From positions 246,001-310,000 of the forward strand of contig JAWLAG010000002.1 of assembly GCA_041395505.1 (NCBI GenBank): DNA of 64,000 nucleotides. Reading direction: 5' to 3'. Source of the stretch: Steroidobacteraceae bacterium. GTDB taxonomy: Bacteria > Pseudomonadota > Gammaproteobacteria > Steroidobacterales > Steroidobacteraceae. The notes below the pieces were generated by a model, which had not been told where the DNA came from, did not search any database, and was given only the letters and a program-made list of their open reading frames with translations. Of this stretch, positions 42,354-51,635 are shown in pieces. Made by a program: the position numbers and the translations under genes. The stretch's first letter is position 1. Every line of letters starts with the position of its first letter.

Positions 42354-43522
42354 CTGGCCTGTGGCGCTTCCCACTGATTGCTCCTTTTTCGAATTGCGTG
42401 ATGCGGGAACGTCAGACTTGCTTCAAACCATCCCGAGTGCGTACGGCCTGTAGTAACTGCCGCGGACTTTCCAAATGCAGCGTCCAATCGCTCGCGTACG
42501 ATCTGCAGCCCGAGGCCGGTGTGACGAGCTCGATCCGTCGACTCTGGCTGTTGAACTTGATTGCAAATGCGGATGGAAATCGTGTCCCCGGTGCATGCGC
42601 ATGTCAGCTCGACGTTGATGAAGCCCTCGCGCTGATGTATGCCGTGTTCGACCGCGTTTTCGAGCAATGGTTGCAACAGCAATGGCGGAATGCCTGCATT
42701 ACGAGCCTGCGCCGGCAAATCAAGGCTGTATTGCAAACGGTCCTGAAATCTTTCCCGCTGCAATTCGAGATATTCACGACCGAGTGTCACCTCTCTGTGC
42801 AATGGCACCAGCTCGACGTCACTGTCTGTGAGTGTAGTGCGTAGCAACTCACCAAGCCGCGTCACCATGTTTGACGCAGCAGTCGGTCGACTGTGAATCA
42901 ATCCCGCGATTGCGCTCAATGTGTTGAACAGAAAGTGAGGGTTCGTCTGCATGCGCAATGCCTGCAGTCGCGCGCGGTCATATTGTGCGGACACACGTTC
43001 CCGCTGATTCTGCTCCAGCCGTAATCTCCCATAGTGACTGAATGCCGCCAGCAGACCTTGCAATACGAGGTACTGCATGCCGTCGTCAAGCAGCATTGAG
43101 AGCCACATCTGGAATGCCGCCTTGCTGTCCGGACCGAATAGACCCGGGTAGGCTCCGACGGCGGGATCAAGTCCGGCGACAATTCGCGCAAAGATGTAGA
43201 TCGGCCGCGCAAGTGCGCCGAACGCTACCGCGAGCACCAGATGGGTCGGCACAATGCGACGCCAGTTCGAAAAATCGTAACCAACTCGCCATGAGACGCT
43301 TACGGCGACGAGGAGCGCTGGATAGATCAACGCGCTTGTCAGCAGCAGCACGCCGAGCGGCGGCTCGCCGTTCCAGTGCAACGCATCACGAACCAGGTAA
43401 GTACGCGCTACCGCTGTCACCGATACGTAGGTCCAGAACAGTGTCGACACAATGACACAGGTCCGTAACGACAGAATAGGCGCCTGAATGGGCGGGACAG
43501 CTATGGGTCGAATGGCAGGCAT
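42350..43522 (-). CDS. LytS-type sensor histidine kinase
   Basis: The 390-residue kinase has about four to five N-terminal helices (about 15-165) and a His_kinase domain (PF06580): the phosphoacceptor is in MQTNPHFLFNTLSAIAGLIHSRP and the ATPase N-box is LLLQPLLENAVEHGI, with GLGLQIVRERL as the G-box. No periplasmic sensor domain is visible, so the membrane helices may sense. Its stop overlaps the start of the response regulator as GTGA. It is divergent from the 1041-residue TonB receptor. Confidence 0.92.
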   Translation of the reverse strand: MPAIRPIAVPPIQAPILSLRTCVIVSTLFWTYVSVTAVARTYLVRDALHWNGEPPLGVLLLTSALIYPALLVAVSVSWRVGYDFSNWRRIVPTHLVLAVAFGALARPIYIFARIVAGLDPAVGAYPGLFGPDSKAAFQMWLSMLLDDGMQYLVLQGLLAAFSHYGRLRLEQNQRERVSAQYDRARLQALRMQTNPHFLFNTLSAIAGLIHSRPTAASNMVTRLGELLRTTLTDSDVELVPLHREVTLGREYLELQRERFQDRLQYSLDLPAQARNAGIPPLLLQPLLENAVEHGIHQREGFINVELTCACTGDTISIRICNQVQQPESTDRARHTGLGLQIVRERLDAAFGKSAAVTTGRTHSGWFEASLTFPHHAIRKRSNQWEAPQAR

Positions 43523-43759
43523 CGTTGCGACGATTGTAGCGCCACGAATGCAACGCGGCGATGCATAGGGATGAGTTGCCGGTGGCCGGGACGGAGTTCA
43601 TTCGCTCTTGTTTTTGAGCGTTGATGTGGTCAACTCCGCGCACATTGAAGCCGGAGTGACGATGCAAGCCTGTGGCGCCAAACATACAAATCGGCGCATT
43701 GCGATGTTGCCTCGGATATCAAACAACGCTTCCCAATCGATGACTGGAGGGACGACATA

Positions 43760-46700
43760 ATGAAAATCAACTCGGTAGTCGCGCGAGCGGTTCGCCGTGC
43801 AATTGTCATGAGCGCCGTGACTGCGGCTGGCACAACCGCCCCAGCGCTCGCCGCGAATGAGGACTCGGGGCCGCTTGAGACGGTCGTGGTGACCGGTTCG
43901 CGCATTGCACAGCCGAATCTGACAACAACCAGCCCCGTGACACAGGTGACGGATGAGGACGTCAAGCTTCAGGGTGTTACCCGTGTTGAGGACCTCATCG
44001 CGCAACTGCCGCAGGCGTTCGCGATGCAGAACGCGACCGTGTCCAATGGCGCGACCGGTACCGCGACAGTGTCGCTGCGCAATCTGCAGGCCAAACGCAC
44101 CCTGGTGCTGGTCGACGGTCGTCGCTTGCCATACGGGGATTCCAACGATTCGGCTGGTGACTTGAACGAAATCCCGACCAGCATGGTAGAGCGAGTCGAA
44201 GTGTTGACTGGAGGCGCTTCCGCGGTCTACGGGTCCGATGCCGTCGCCGGAGTCGTAAATTTCATCATGAAGAAGGACTTCGAAGGCATTGAAGTCAGCG
44301 GTCAATACGGCTTTTACCAGCATCACAACGACTACGGCGGACCCGGCGCAGTTCCACTGAGAGAAGTCGTCGCTTCTCGTGGAGTCAGCAATCCGTCCCA
44401 ATTCCAGCTGCCAGAAAATAACGTCAATGTTGGCTACAGCCGAGAAGGCTCGCTCCTCGTGGGCGTAGGTACGCCGGACGGACGTGGCAACATCACCGCC
44501 TACGCGACCTACCGCCGCAATGACCCCATTCTGCAAAAGGACTATGACTATTCATCATGCAGTGTCAGCGACAAGACCGGCAGTGGGGTGCCCACTGGAT
44601 CATTCCTTTGCGGTGGCTCGAGCACGGCCTACCCCGGACGCTATACGGATTTTGCGACGTTTGACTACTCTATCGACCCGGCGACCGGCGACTTCCGCCC
44701 GTGGAACTCACTGCGAGACCAATACAACTTCGGTCCGTTGAACTACTACCAACGCCCTGATACGCGCTACACGGTCGGAGCGATGGGACATTTCGAGCTC
44801 GGCGATCATGCCGATGTATACACACAATTGATGTATGCCGACAATCGGACGCTTGCGCAGATTGCCCCGAGCGGCAACTTCTTTGTTACGGGCACGATCA
44901 GCTGCTCGAATCCCCTTCTCTCAGCGTCTCAGGTCGACGGACTTTGCAACGTGGACCTGGTACCAGACATCGTCGATGACCCAACCACACCCGAGAACGA
45001 AGTAGCCGATTTTCTTGCGGGATTGCCAGCAGGATTCGATGGTCAGGGCTTCATAAATGCAACTCTCGGTGCGCAGACTGCGCTGACAGGCGCCAGGCCC
45101 GTATTCAATCCAGATGGTTCGGTGTCGACCGTCCCGTACAACGGCGTTTCGCCGGCCTACATCGGTCGTCGCAATGTTGAGGGTGGCGGTCGTCGATACG
45201 ACTTCCATTCAACATCGCTGCGCGCCGTCGGAGGCGTTCGCGGTGGCATCAGTGAGAGCTGGAACTACGACGCAAGCGTCCAGTTCTCGCGCAAGACCAT
45301 GGACTTGTACCAGACCAATGACTTCTCCAGCCGACGCCTGCGAAACGCGCTCGATGTCGTCGACGTCAATGGCGTGCCCACCTGCCGATCCGTAGTAAAC
45401 GGCACAGATCCAAGCTGCGTGCCGTACAACATATTCGCGATTGGTGGTGTCACGGCCGCTGCGCTCGACTACCTGCAAGTTCCGACCCTGGCGCAAACCA
45501 TCATTGATCAGAATATCGTCAATGCGACCCTTACGGGCGACCTCGGTTCCTATGGCATGAAGCTGCCGGCAGCGGCCGAATCGATCAAAGTTGCCATCGG
45601 TGCCGAGTATCGGCGCGACAAGCTGCAGTTCGCACCTGACGAGCTGATCGCGACCGGCGACCCGGCGGGCGCCGGCGGCGCACAGCCTCCTGTGACGGGT
45701 TCGGTTGATGTCAAGGAATTGTTCATGGAGGGCCGCATACCGCTGGTGCAGGATCATCCCGGCGCACAGCAACTGGGTATCGACGTCGCCTATCGCTACT
45801 CGGACTATGGTGGCGGCATCAATACCAATACGTACAAGATCGGTGCGGACTGGGCGCCCGTGCAGGATGTGCGGTTCCGCGCGAGCTTCCAGCGTGCCGT
45901 TCGTGCGGCAAACATTCTCGAACTCTTTACCGCACAGGGATTCAACCTCTTCGACATGGCGGGCGATCCCTGTGGCCCTAGTCCGACAGCATCACAAGCG
46001 GCCTGCCTTGCCACGGGTGTACCCGCGACGCAGTATGGATCGGATGCACTGACCAGCCCGGCCGGCCAGTACCAGCTCCTGCAGGGTGGTAACGCCGACC
46101 TGGTACCTGAGGAATCAGACACACTGTCCTTCGGTATCGTCTTTACGCCTGTTTTCGCGCCGGGACTGGCTGCATCGCTGGATTACTATGACATCAAGAT
46201 CGACAAGACAATCACGACGTTCGGTCCGGAAAATACCCTGAACGCCTGTTACAACAACAATGACACAGAGGCTTGTTCCCGAATACAACGCAACCAACTG
46301 GGTCAGCTCTGGGTCGGTACCGGGCATGTCGAGGATCTCAATATCAATATAGGTAGTCTCAAGACCAAGGGTGTCGACCTTCAGATCAACTACAACGGGT
46401 TGAGTATCGGCCGCATGGGCAAGCTCAATCTGTCACTGCAGGGCACCCGTACCCAGGAATTGATCGCTGAACCCGGGCCCGGCGTCGCTCCTTACGACTG
46501 CGTAGGGTATTTCTCGTCCTCCTGTGCAAATCTCACCAACGGCGGACCGACACCCAAGTGGCGACACCGTGCGCGCATCGGCTGGAATACGCCATGGAGC
46601 GGTATCGACCTGGCCCTGTCATGGCGCTACATCGGATCGGCCAAGACATTCAGGAATGATCCCACGATCATCGACTATGAATTCCCGGCATTCAGTTATT

Positions 46701-46885
46701 TTGATCTGTCAGGTAGCTGGACCGTGAGCGACAAGATCGATGTGCGGCTCGGCATCAACAATCTGTTGGACAAGAATCCACCAGTCAGTGCAAACGTCGG
46801 TACGACCGGCAACGGCAATACTTATCCGCAAACCTACGAGGCCTTGGGACGATTCATCTTCACATCGGCCACAGTAAGGTTCTGA
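43760..46885 (+). CDS. large TonB-dependent outer-membrane receptor
   Basis: This 1041-residue receptor has a signal peptide (AIVMSAVTAAGTTAPALAAN). The TonB box LETVVVTGSRIAQPN (about 39-53) is followed by the plug domain (about 55-175: LRNLQAKRTLVLVDGRRLPYGD, VERVEVLTGGASAVYGSDAVAGVVNFIMK). The barrel ends in FTSATVRF. The size and the plug of this type (SusC/oar-like) are common in carbohydrate or peptide uptake. Several cysteine pairs occur in the loops. It is divergent from the LytS/LytTR pair, which probably regulates it; the 237-bp gap has a CGCTC/GAGCG hairpin. Confidence 0.95.
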   Translation: MKINSVVARAVRRAIVMSAVTAAGTTAPALAANEDSGPLETVVVTGSRIAQPNLTTTSPVTQVTDEDVKLQGVTRVEDLIAQLPQAFAMQNATVSNGATGTATVSLRNLQAKRTLVLVDGRRLPYGDSNDSAGDLNEIPTSMVERVEVLTGGASAVYGSDAVAGVVNFIMKKDFEGIEVSGQYGFYQHHNDYGGPGAVPLREVVASRGVSNPSQFQLPENNVNVGYSREGSLLVGVGTPDGRGNITAYATYRRNDPILQKDYDYSSCSVSDKTGSGVPTGSFLCGGSSTAYPGRYTDFATFDYSIDPATGDFRPWNSLRDQYNFGPLNYYQRPDTRYTVGAMGHFELGDHADVYTQLMYADNRTLAQIAPSGNFFVTGTISCSNPLLSASQVDGLCNVDLVPDIVDDPTTPENEVADFLAGLPAGFDGQGFINATLGAQTALTGARPVFNPDGSVSTVPYNGVSPAYIGRRNVEGGGRRYDFHSTSLRAVGGVRGGISESWNYDASVQFSRKTMDLYQTNDFSSRRLRNALDVVDVNGVPTCRSVVNGTDPSCVPYNIFAIGGVTAAALDYLQVPTLAQTIIDQNIVNATLTGDLGSYGMKLPAAAESIKVAIGAEYRRDKLQFAPDELIATGDPAGAGGAQPPVTGSVDVKELFMEGRIPLVQDHPGAQQLGIDVAYRYSDYGGGINTNTYKIGADWAPVQDVRFRASFQRAVRAANILELFTAQGFNLFDMAGDPCGPSPTASQAACLATGVPATQYGSDALTSPAGQYQLLQGGNADLVPEESDTLSFGIVFTPVFAPGLAASLDYYDIKIDKTITTFGPENTLNACYNNNDTEACSRIQRNQLGQLWVGTGHVEDLNINIGSLKTKGVDLQINYNGLSIGRMGKLNLSLQGTRTQELIAEPGPGVAPYDCVGYFSSSCANLTNGGPTPKWRHRARIGWNTPWSGIDLALSWRYIGSAKTFRNDPTIIDYEFPAFSYFDLSGSWTVSDKIDVRLGINNLLDKNPPVSANVGTTGNGNTYPQTYEALGRFIFTSATVRF

Positions 46886-47257
46886 TCGGCGTTGCGGGCT
46901 GTAGGGGCGGCAACGGCGGCCGTGGGCATCGGTGTACAGCGGGTGGTCGGTCTGGCTCAATCGAGCTGACGACCATCCGCTGCGCGGCGGTCGCCCTTCG
47001 CGGACCATCGAGATGACAGGGTCATGGTCCGATCGCCGCGCGACTGACCGCACCTGCGGAGAACGAAAAGCACAAAGCGCAGCTGCATCGCCCTGAAGTG
47101 CGGTACGGTCGCAGCCTGGGAATCCTGCCCACGGTGACGATATGCCTGTCTTGCCAGTCAACATGAATGGATCGGCAATCGAAGTGCCGGCAGCGCAACC
47201 GAACCCGGCGACGTGGTGTACGATCCAGGATACCGCTCGCAAGAAGCGACCACACAA
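46886..47257. other. intergenic stretch with no recognised gene
   Basis: About 370 bp between the TonB receptor stop and the beta-propeller lipoprotein. Open frames here are off-frame shadows with no motifs. I see no terminator with a T-run, no tRNA and no repeat family. Confidence 0.5.
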
Positions 47258-48178
47258 ATGAGCCGCACTGGCAACCTCAGGCTATTCATTGGCGCAAGCG
47301 CTGCGACGATCGGTTTGACAGGCTGCGCCGACAGCACGCGAGTCGAATTGCAAGGCGAAGCGGCACTGGTTTTGCCCGGTGTAGTGTCATCCTCGTATTC
47401 CGAGGTACGCCTTGCAATCAGCCCTGATGGGCGCTCGGCGGCTTGGGGCAGCACGAATCGACCGGGTGGTCGGGGCGGCTGGGACATCTGGTTATCGAGC
47501 AAACGCCGTGATGGCACATGGAGCACACCAACGGTTGCCCCATTCTGTTCCGCCGCCAATGATTTTGACCCTGCATTTTCTCCCGACGGCAGAGCCTTGT
47601 ATTTCTTCTCCAATCGCGCCGGCGGATTCGGCGGCGATGACATCTACAGGGTCAGCTTCGACGGTACGCGTTGGGGCAACCCCGTAAATCTGGGCCCGAA
47701 CGTCAACAGCTCCGGAGATGAATGGGCGCCTGTCGTATCACCCGATGGACAGAGACTTCTCTTCGCGAGCAACGGTCGAGGCGGCCGTGGACGGCACGAT
47801 CTATTCACCGCGCGCCTTCAAAATGACGGCTTCACCCTGGCCGTTCCTGTACCTGGCATCGTGAATACCACTGCCGATGAATTTGACGGTACCTGGCTCG
47901 CAGACGGGCGAACCATCGTCTTCGCTCGCGCGCCGAATCTTGAGAAGGACCAGATCAATCTTTACGTTGCTTACGAATCAAGCGGAAGCTACGCTGCCGA
48001 GGGCAAACTGTCGCTCAGTGTCAACACTGCGTCCACGGACACATTGGGCCCGGCCATCGATCCATCGCGACCGTTGCGCTTGCTCTTCTCAGGATCACGC
48101 AGCGAGAAAAGCACGGGACAAATGGACATTTTTGAAATTGACTATCGTTTCGTGCCGCCTCACCGCCAACTAAAGTAA
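47258..48178 (+). CDS. PD40/TolB-like beta-propeller lipoprotein
   Basis: This 306-residue precursor has a type II leader (LFIGASAATIGLTGCADS). The rest is a series of PD40-type blades: SPDGRSAAWGS, SPDGRALYFFSNRAGGFGGDDIY, SPDGQRLLFASNGRGGRGRHDLF and ADGRTIVFAR. Such beta-propellers bind proteins or peptides in the periplasm, but the partner is unknown. The ATG at 47258 is chosen because the leader begins there. A similar gene in the opposite direction lies at 48614-49516 and is probably a paralogue. Confidence 0.9.
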   Translation: MSRTGNLRLFIGASAATIGLTGCADSTRVELQGEAALVLPGVVSSSYSEVRLAISPDGRSAAWGSTNRPGGRGGWDIWLSSKRRDGTWSTPTVAPFCSAANDFDPAFSPDGRALYFFSNRAGGFGGDDIYRVSFDGTRWGNPVNLGPNVNSSGDEWAPVVSPDGQRLLFASNGRGGRGRHDLFTARLQNDGFTLAVPVPGIVNTTADEFDGTWLADGRTIVFARAPNLEKDQINLYVAYESSGSYAAEGKLSLSVNTASTDTLGPAIDPSRPLRLLFSGSRSEKSTGQMDIFEIDYRFVPPHRQLK

Positions 48179-48212
48179 ATGCAATGCGTACTTCACTTTT
48201 GGTTCTTGTTTC

Positions 48213-48569
48213 ATGAGCAAACACCGTGTCTATACAATAAGCGTAGCGAGCGTTTACCCGCATTACGTGGCGAAAGCAGAGCGAAAAGGGCGCACGAAAG
48301 CAGAGGTCGATCAGATCATCCGGTGGTTGACGGGCTATAGCCAAAAACAATTGGAGACCGAACTCAAGAAAAAAACCGACTTTGAGACATTTTTTTCCAA
48401 GGCACCGCGAATGAATCCATTACGCTCGCAAATTACCGGTGTCATTTGTGGCGTCCGCGTCGAAGAAATCATTGAGCCGACCATGCGGGAAATTCGTTAC
48501 CTCGACAAGCTAGTCGACGAATTGGCGAAGGGCAAGAGCATGGACAAGATTCTGCGGGTCAGCAGATAG
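48213..48569 (+). CDS. DUF2200 family protein
   Basis: The 118-residue protein matches the DUF2200 profile over its whole length: HRVYTISVASVYPHYVAKAERKGRTKAEVDQII, an early ISVASVYPHY and TGYSQKQLE, then FFSKAPRMNPLRSQITGVICGVRVEEI and MREIRYLDKLVDELAKGKSM. No enzymatic motif is evident and the family has no established role. It lies 34 bp after the first beta-propeller gene and 44 bp before the end of its divergent relative. Confidence 0.9.
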   Translation: MSKHRVYTISVASVYPHYVAKAERKGRTKAEVDQIIRWLTGYSQKQLETELKKKTDFETFFSKAPRMNPLRSQITGVICGVRVEEIIEPTMREIRYLDKLVDELAKGKSMDKILRVSR

Positions 48570-48613
48570 GCTGTCGCTGCCGAAGTGGCGTAATCACCAC
48601 TCATTGCGAAAAT

Positions 48614-49516
48614 TCATATTGTGGGTCGCGGACAGAGCGGTGGCCAGGATTCCCGCGCATCGCGCCTCCAAACAAATAGTTCACCTGATAGCGGACCTCT
48701 GGAATTGCGGGAAAATAGCAAGTTGCCGGCTGGCGACAGCAGTGGACCCACCTCGTCGGCGTCGGCATTCACGGCGCGAGGCAGTCGCCGTCGCGGCTGC
48801 CACCCATCACTTGTCTTTAGCGACTCGTACAAACCAGATGCCGCCATAATGATCATGCGTGACCCATCCGACGAGATTTCAGCCTCATATTCATCCTCGG
48901 CCGAATTGATATTCGGCCCGAGATTTTCAACGCGCCATTGACCGTTTTCGATCAGAGCGCGCCAGATATCCGTCCTGCCGAGCCCGCCCGGCCTTCCCGA
49001 TCCAAAATATAGCCAGCCGTCGGCTGCAATCCTCGGAAACCACTCCTGCTGCGCGCTATTGACTGGCACTGGCAAGCGCCGGGGCTCACCCCAATTGCCG
49101 GCTGGATCCCGATCGACTCGCCATATGTCGAGGTCCTTGCGGTCGACTCCATCGGTCGAGCGGGTAGAAATGAAATACAGGGATGAGCCGTCACGGGTGA
49201 ACCATGGATCGGCTTCAACGCCGTCGCCCGCAAATGACGGGTCACGCGGCGCCTCCCAACCATCGTGCCCGCAAGGTGCGACCAGTATTCGCCAATGGTC
49301 GAATGACCGTGTGCTACGCACGAAATACAGATCGCTTGTGCGCGGGTCGAACGCAGGATGCGACTCGAATTGCGCGCTCGAGACACCATTTGGCTGCCAG
49401 GCCTCCACGCTGCCTGCAAAGTCTTTGTAGCAGCCGGAACAGCTGATGCCAGCCAGCACGAACGGGAGTAGACGCAGCGCTATTGTGCGCGCGGACGCCA
49501 TATGGCGGATAATCAT
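48614..49516 (-). CDS. PD40/TolB-like beta-propeller lipoprotein (paralogue)
   Basis: This 300-residue precursor has a type II leader (LLPFVLAGISCSGC). PD40-like blades follow: DPRTSDLYFVRSTRSFD, TRDGSSLYFISTRST, AADGWLYFGSGRPGGLGRTDIW, SSDGSRMIIMAASGLYES. Its blades resemble those in the gene at 47258, as in the pairs of GRGG/GRPGG loops, so the two are probably related by duplication. The start at 49516 has GAGG 8 nt upstream; a second ATG at 49501 is possible. It faces the Lrp gene. Confidence 0.88.
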   Translation of the reverse strand: MIIRHMASARTIALRLLPFVLAGISCSGCYKDFAGSVEAWQPNGVSSAQFESHPAFDPRTSDLYFVRSTRSFDHWRILVAPCGHDGWEAPRDPSFAGDGVEADPWFTRDGSSLYFISTRSTDGVDRKDLDIWRVDRDPAGNWGEPRRLPVPVNSAQQEWFPRIAADGWLYFGSGRPGGLGRTDIWRALIENGQWRVENLGPNINSAEDEYEAEISSDGSRMIIMAASGLYESLKTSDGWQPRRRLPRAVNADADEVGPLLSPAGNLLFSRNSRGPLSGELFVWRRDARESWPPLCPRPTI

Positions 49517-49604
49517 CGGATGCGCCTCAAGAAGCCGAACATGACAGCGACCTTACCGTCATCACCACCGGCAAATCGTCGGAATCGACCCCCGGTTTGA
49601 AGGT

Positions 49605-50066
49605 ATGCGCCAACGCAGCCTCGATGAACGTGATCTCGCACTGCTCGCGCGGCTGCGCTTGAACGCGCGCGAGTCCCTGACGCGATTGTCCCTCGCTATT
49701 GGTCTTTCACGCAGCGCGCTGCAGGAGCGACTGCGGCGCCTCGAGCGCGACGGTGTGATCGAGCGTTACACCATCGTGACGAGAAGCGCGACGGACGATC
49801 GCGTCCGGGCCTGGCTCACCGTGCGCCTGCAGCCTGGCGTCAAATGTGCTCAGGTGGCCCCACAGATCCTGCGACAGACTGCCGTGGTGACCTGCCACGC
49901 GCTTGCCGGCGACATCGATTTGTTGGTTCTGATCAACGCGGTCGATGTCGGCACACTGTCGAAATGCCGCGAACTCGTGGCTGCGCTTCCTGGTGTGGCC
50001 GCCGTTGAGACACATCCGGTGCTCGCGTCTTATCTGGAACCGGTTTCCAAAAGTGAGCGTCGATAA
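49605..50066 (+). CDS. Lrp/AsnC-family transcriptional regulator
   Basis: A 153-residue regulator with an N-terminal winged helix (LDERDLALLARLRLNARESLTRLSLAIGLSRSALQERLRRLERDG in part) and a C-terminal RAM/ligand domain (RVRAWLTVRLQPG, AGDIDLLVLINAVDVGTL, VETHPVLAS). Such regulators respond to amino acids or similar small molecules. The end overlaps the GNAT gene on the other strand by 37 bp. No target can be named. Confidence 0.92.
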   Translation: MRQRSLDERDLALLARLRLNARESLTRLSLAIGLSRSALQERLRRLERDGVIERYTIVTRSATDDRVRAWLTVRLQPGVKCAQVAPQILRQTAVVTCHALAGDIDLLVLINAVDVGTLSKCRELVAALPGVAAVETHPVLASYLEPVSKSERR

Positions 50067-50554
50067 CGTCGCTGGTGAACCGCAATCCCCCGAATCTTGT
50101 CGACTTTTTCAATGCCGTCCGCGACCCAGCCGTCACGCCGATAGAATTGCTCGGCTCGTTCATTTCCAACAACCACCCACAGTTCGGCCTCGTGGCAACC
50201 CAGTTGCACCAACCGCTCGCGCGCCGCCCCCACCAAGGCGCGCCCGCATCCCTGCCCCCAGAGATCCGGATCAACATAAAGCGCGCTCAGCCGTCCCGCG
50301 CATCCACATGCATGAGCGGATACGGTTGCAAAGCCAAGGACTCTTTCGCCCTCGAGCGCAACCAGTGTTGTCGGCTTCGTGCGGTCGCCTGGCGAGAAGT
50401 CGTAGCGCTTGGCCCAGTCCCGCGGCTGGAGGGAGGAAAGATACGATTCTGGCATGAGGCCCCGGTAGGCCATTTGCCATGCTCGCACATGAAGCTCGGC
50501 GACCGCTTGAACATCGGCTTCGTTTGCTGGTCTCAAGTCATATGTAGTGGCCAT
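50030..50554 (-). CDS. GNAT-family N-acetyltransferase
   Basis: A 174-residue GNAT with the acetyl-CoA loop LYVDPDLWGQGCGRALVGAA (Q-x-x-G-x-G/A type) and the following ELWVVVGNERAEQFYRRDGW, both conserved. An N-terminal RPANEADVQAVAELHVRAW is typical. The start is the ATG at 50554, where the family N-terminus begins. It converges with the Lrp gene and is nearly head-to-head with the hydrolase at 50571. Confidence 0.92.
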   Translation of the reverse strand: MATTYDLRPANEADVQAVAELHVRAWQMAYRGLMPESYLSSLQPRDWAKRYDFSPGDRTKPTTLVALEGERVLGFATVSAHACGCAGRLSALYVDPDLWGQGCGRALVGAARERLVQLGCHEAELWVVVGNERAEQFYRRDGWVADGIEKVDKIRGIAVHQRRYRRSLLETGSR

Positions 50555-50570
50555 GGCGCGAGATTTTCGT

Positions 50571-51635
50571 ATGAAATCGTCGTTCATGAAGGTCGGCCGT
50601 GTCGCAATCGCATGGTTCCGGCCCGCAATACTCTTCACTGTGCCGCTGTTCTCTCAGGGAGCGGGTGCCGTCACTCTCGTGCATGTGCACGGTCGCATAC
50701 CGATCGATGGACGGCCCCTGCTCTATTTCGAGGCACACGGTGCGCCGACGAGTCGCGCCCTCCTGGTCTGGGTGCATGGTGGCCCGGGCGGCCCTGAACG
50801 CCCCCTGTTCCGGTACTTCCACCGTGAGCTCGAGAACACCGGACTCGTAATTTATTATGATCAACGCGGCACGGCGCGCTCGTCCGATTCGAACGCTGAC
50901 ACGCGGTTGCTGACGATTCATCGCCACCTGGACGACCTGCATGCAGTGTTGCGCTACGCAAGTGAGCACTGGCCATCCCGGCCACTGATTCTGGTTGGCC
51001 ATTCCTGGGGTGCCGCATTGTCGTTGTTGTATGCGAAGCGACCAGGGCAATTGGCGACGGCCGTTGTTGCCGTAGCGCCGCAAGTCGCAACGCAAGCCCA
51101 GCGAGCCCGGGAGTACGCTTTTGATCTGGCTGAGGCGAGGCGACTGGCCGACCGCGGTAACGAGACGCGGCTCCTGCAGCTCGGGCCGCCGCCGTATGAG
51201 GATTCTGTCGCTGTATTGAAGCTCGGGAAAATAACGGATGCCTTGCATGGCATTGAATTCAAGCCCTTGCCGCACATGCGCATTGCGGTTGCCGGTATCG
51301 CGCAAGGCCTTGTTCGCCCCTGGGAATTGCCGAACTATTTCCGAGCCAATGACATCAGTCTCCAGGTCATGCATCGCGAACTGGAATCGCTCGATCTGCG
51401 CGAACAGGCAGGCACGCTTCCGATTCCTGTCTACTTTTTTCTAGGTCGCCACGACCATCACGCCGATCCAAGCATTGCCGAGCAATACTTTGAACAATTG
51501 GATGCGCCGCGGAAAGGCTTGATCTACTTTGAGCAATCGGCTCATGAAATTCCCTTCGAGCAGCCGGAGCAATTTCGCCGCCAGCTCGAAATTATACTCA
51601 ATGAGCTTGACGCAGCGGACGTGGCTCCGCAGTGA
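50571..51635 (+). CDS. alpha/beta hydrolase (proline iminopeptidase-like), exported
   Basis: The 354-residue protein has a leader (WFRPAILFTVPLFSQGAGAVT). The fold has the PIP-type motif WVHGGPGGPERPL, YYDQRGTARSS, nucleophile elbow LVGHSWGAALS (Ser), acid segment FFLGRHDHHADP and a final His in QSAHEIPFE. These are strong signs of the proline iminopeptidase-like group of esterases and peptidases. The start is uncertain (50571 or 50586). Its 3' end overlaps the converging sigma factor gene by 38 bp. Confidence 0.88.
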   Translation: MKSSFMKVGRVAIAWFRPAILFTVPLFSQGAGAVTLVHVHGRIPIDGRPLLYFEAHGAPTSRALLVWVHGGPGGPERPLFRYFHRELENTGLVIYYDQRGTARSSDSNADTRLLTIHRHLDDLHAVLRYASEHWPSRPLILVGHSWGAALSLLYAKRPGQLATAVVAVAPQVATQAQRAREYAFDLAEARRLADRGNETRLLQLGPPPYEDSVAVLKLGKITDALHGIEFKPLPHMRIAVAGIAQGLVRPWELPNYFRANDISLQVMHRELESLDLREQAGTLPIPVYFFLGRHDHHADPSIAEQYFEQLDAPRKGLIYFEQSAHEIPFEQPEQFRRQLEIILNELDAADVAPQ

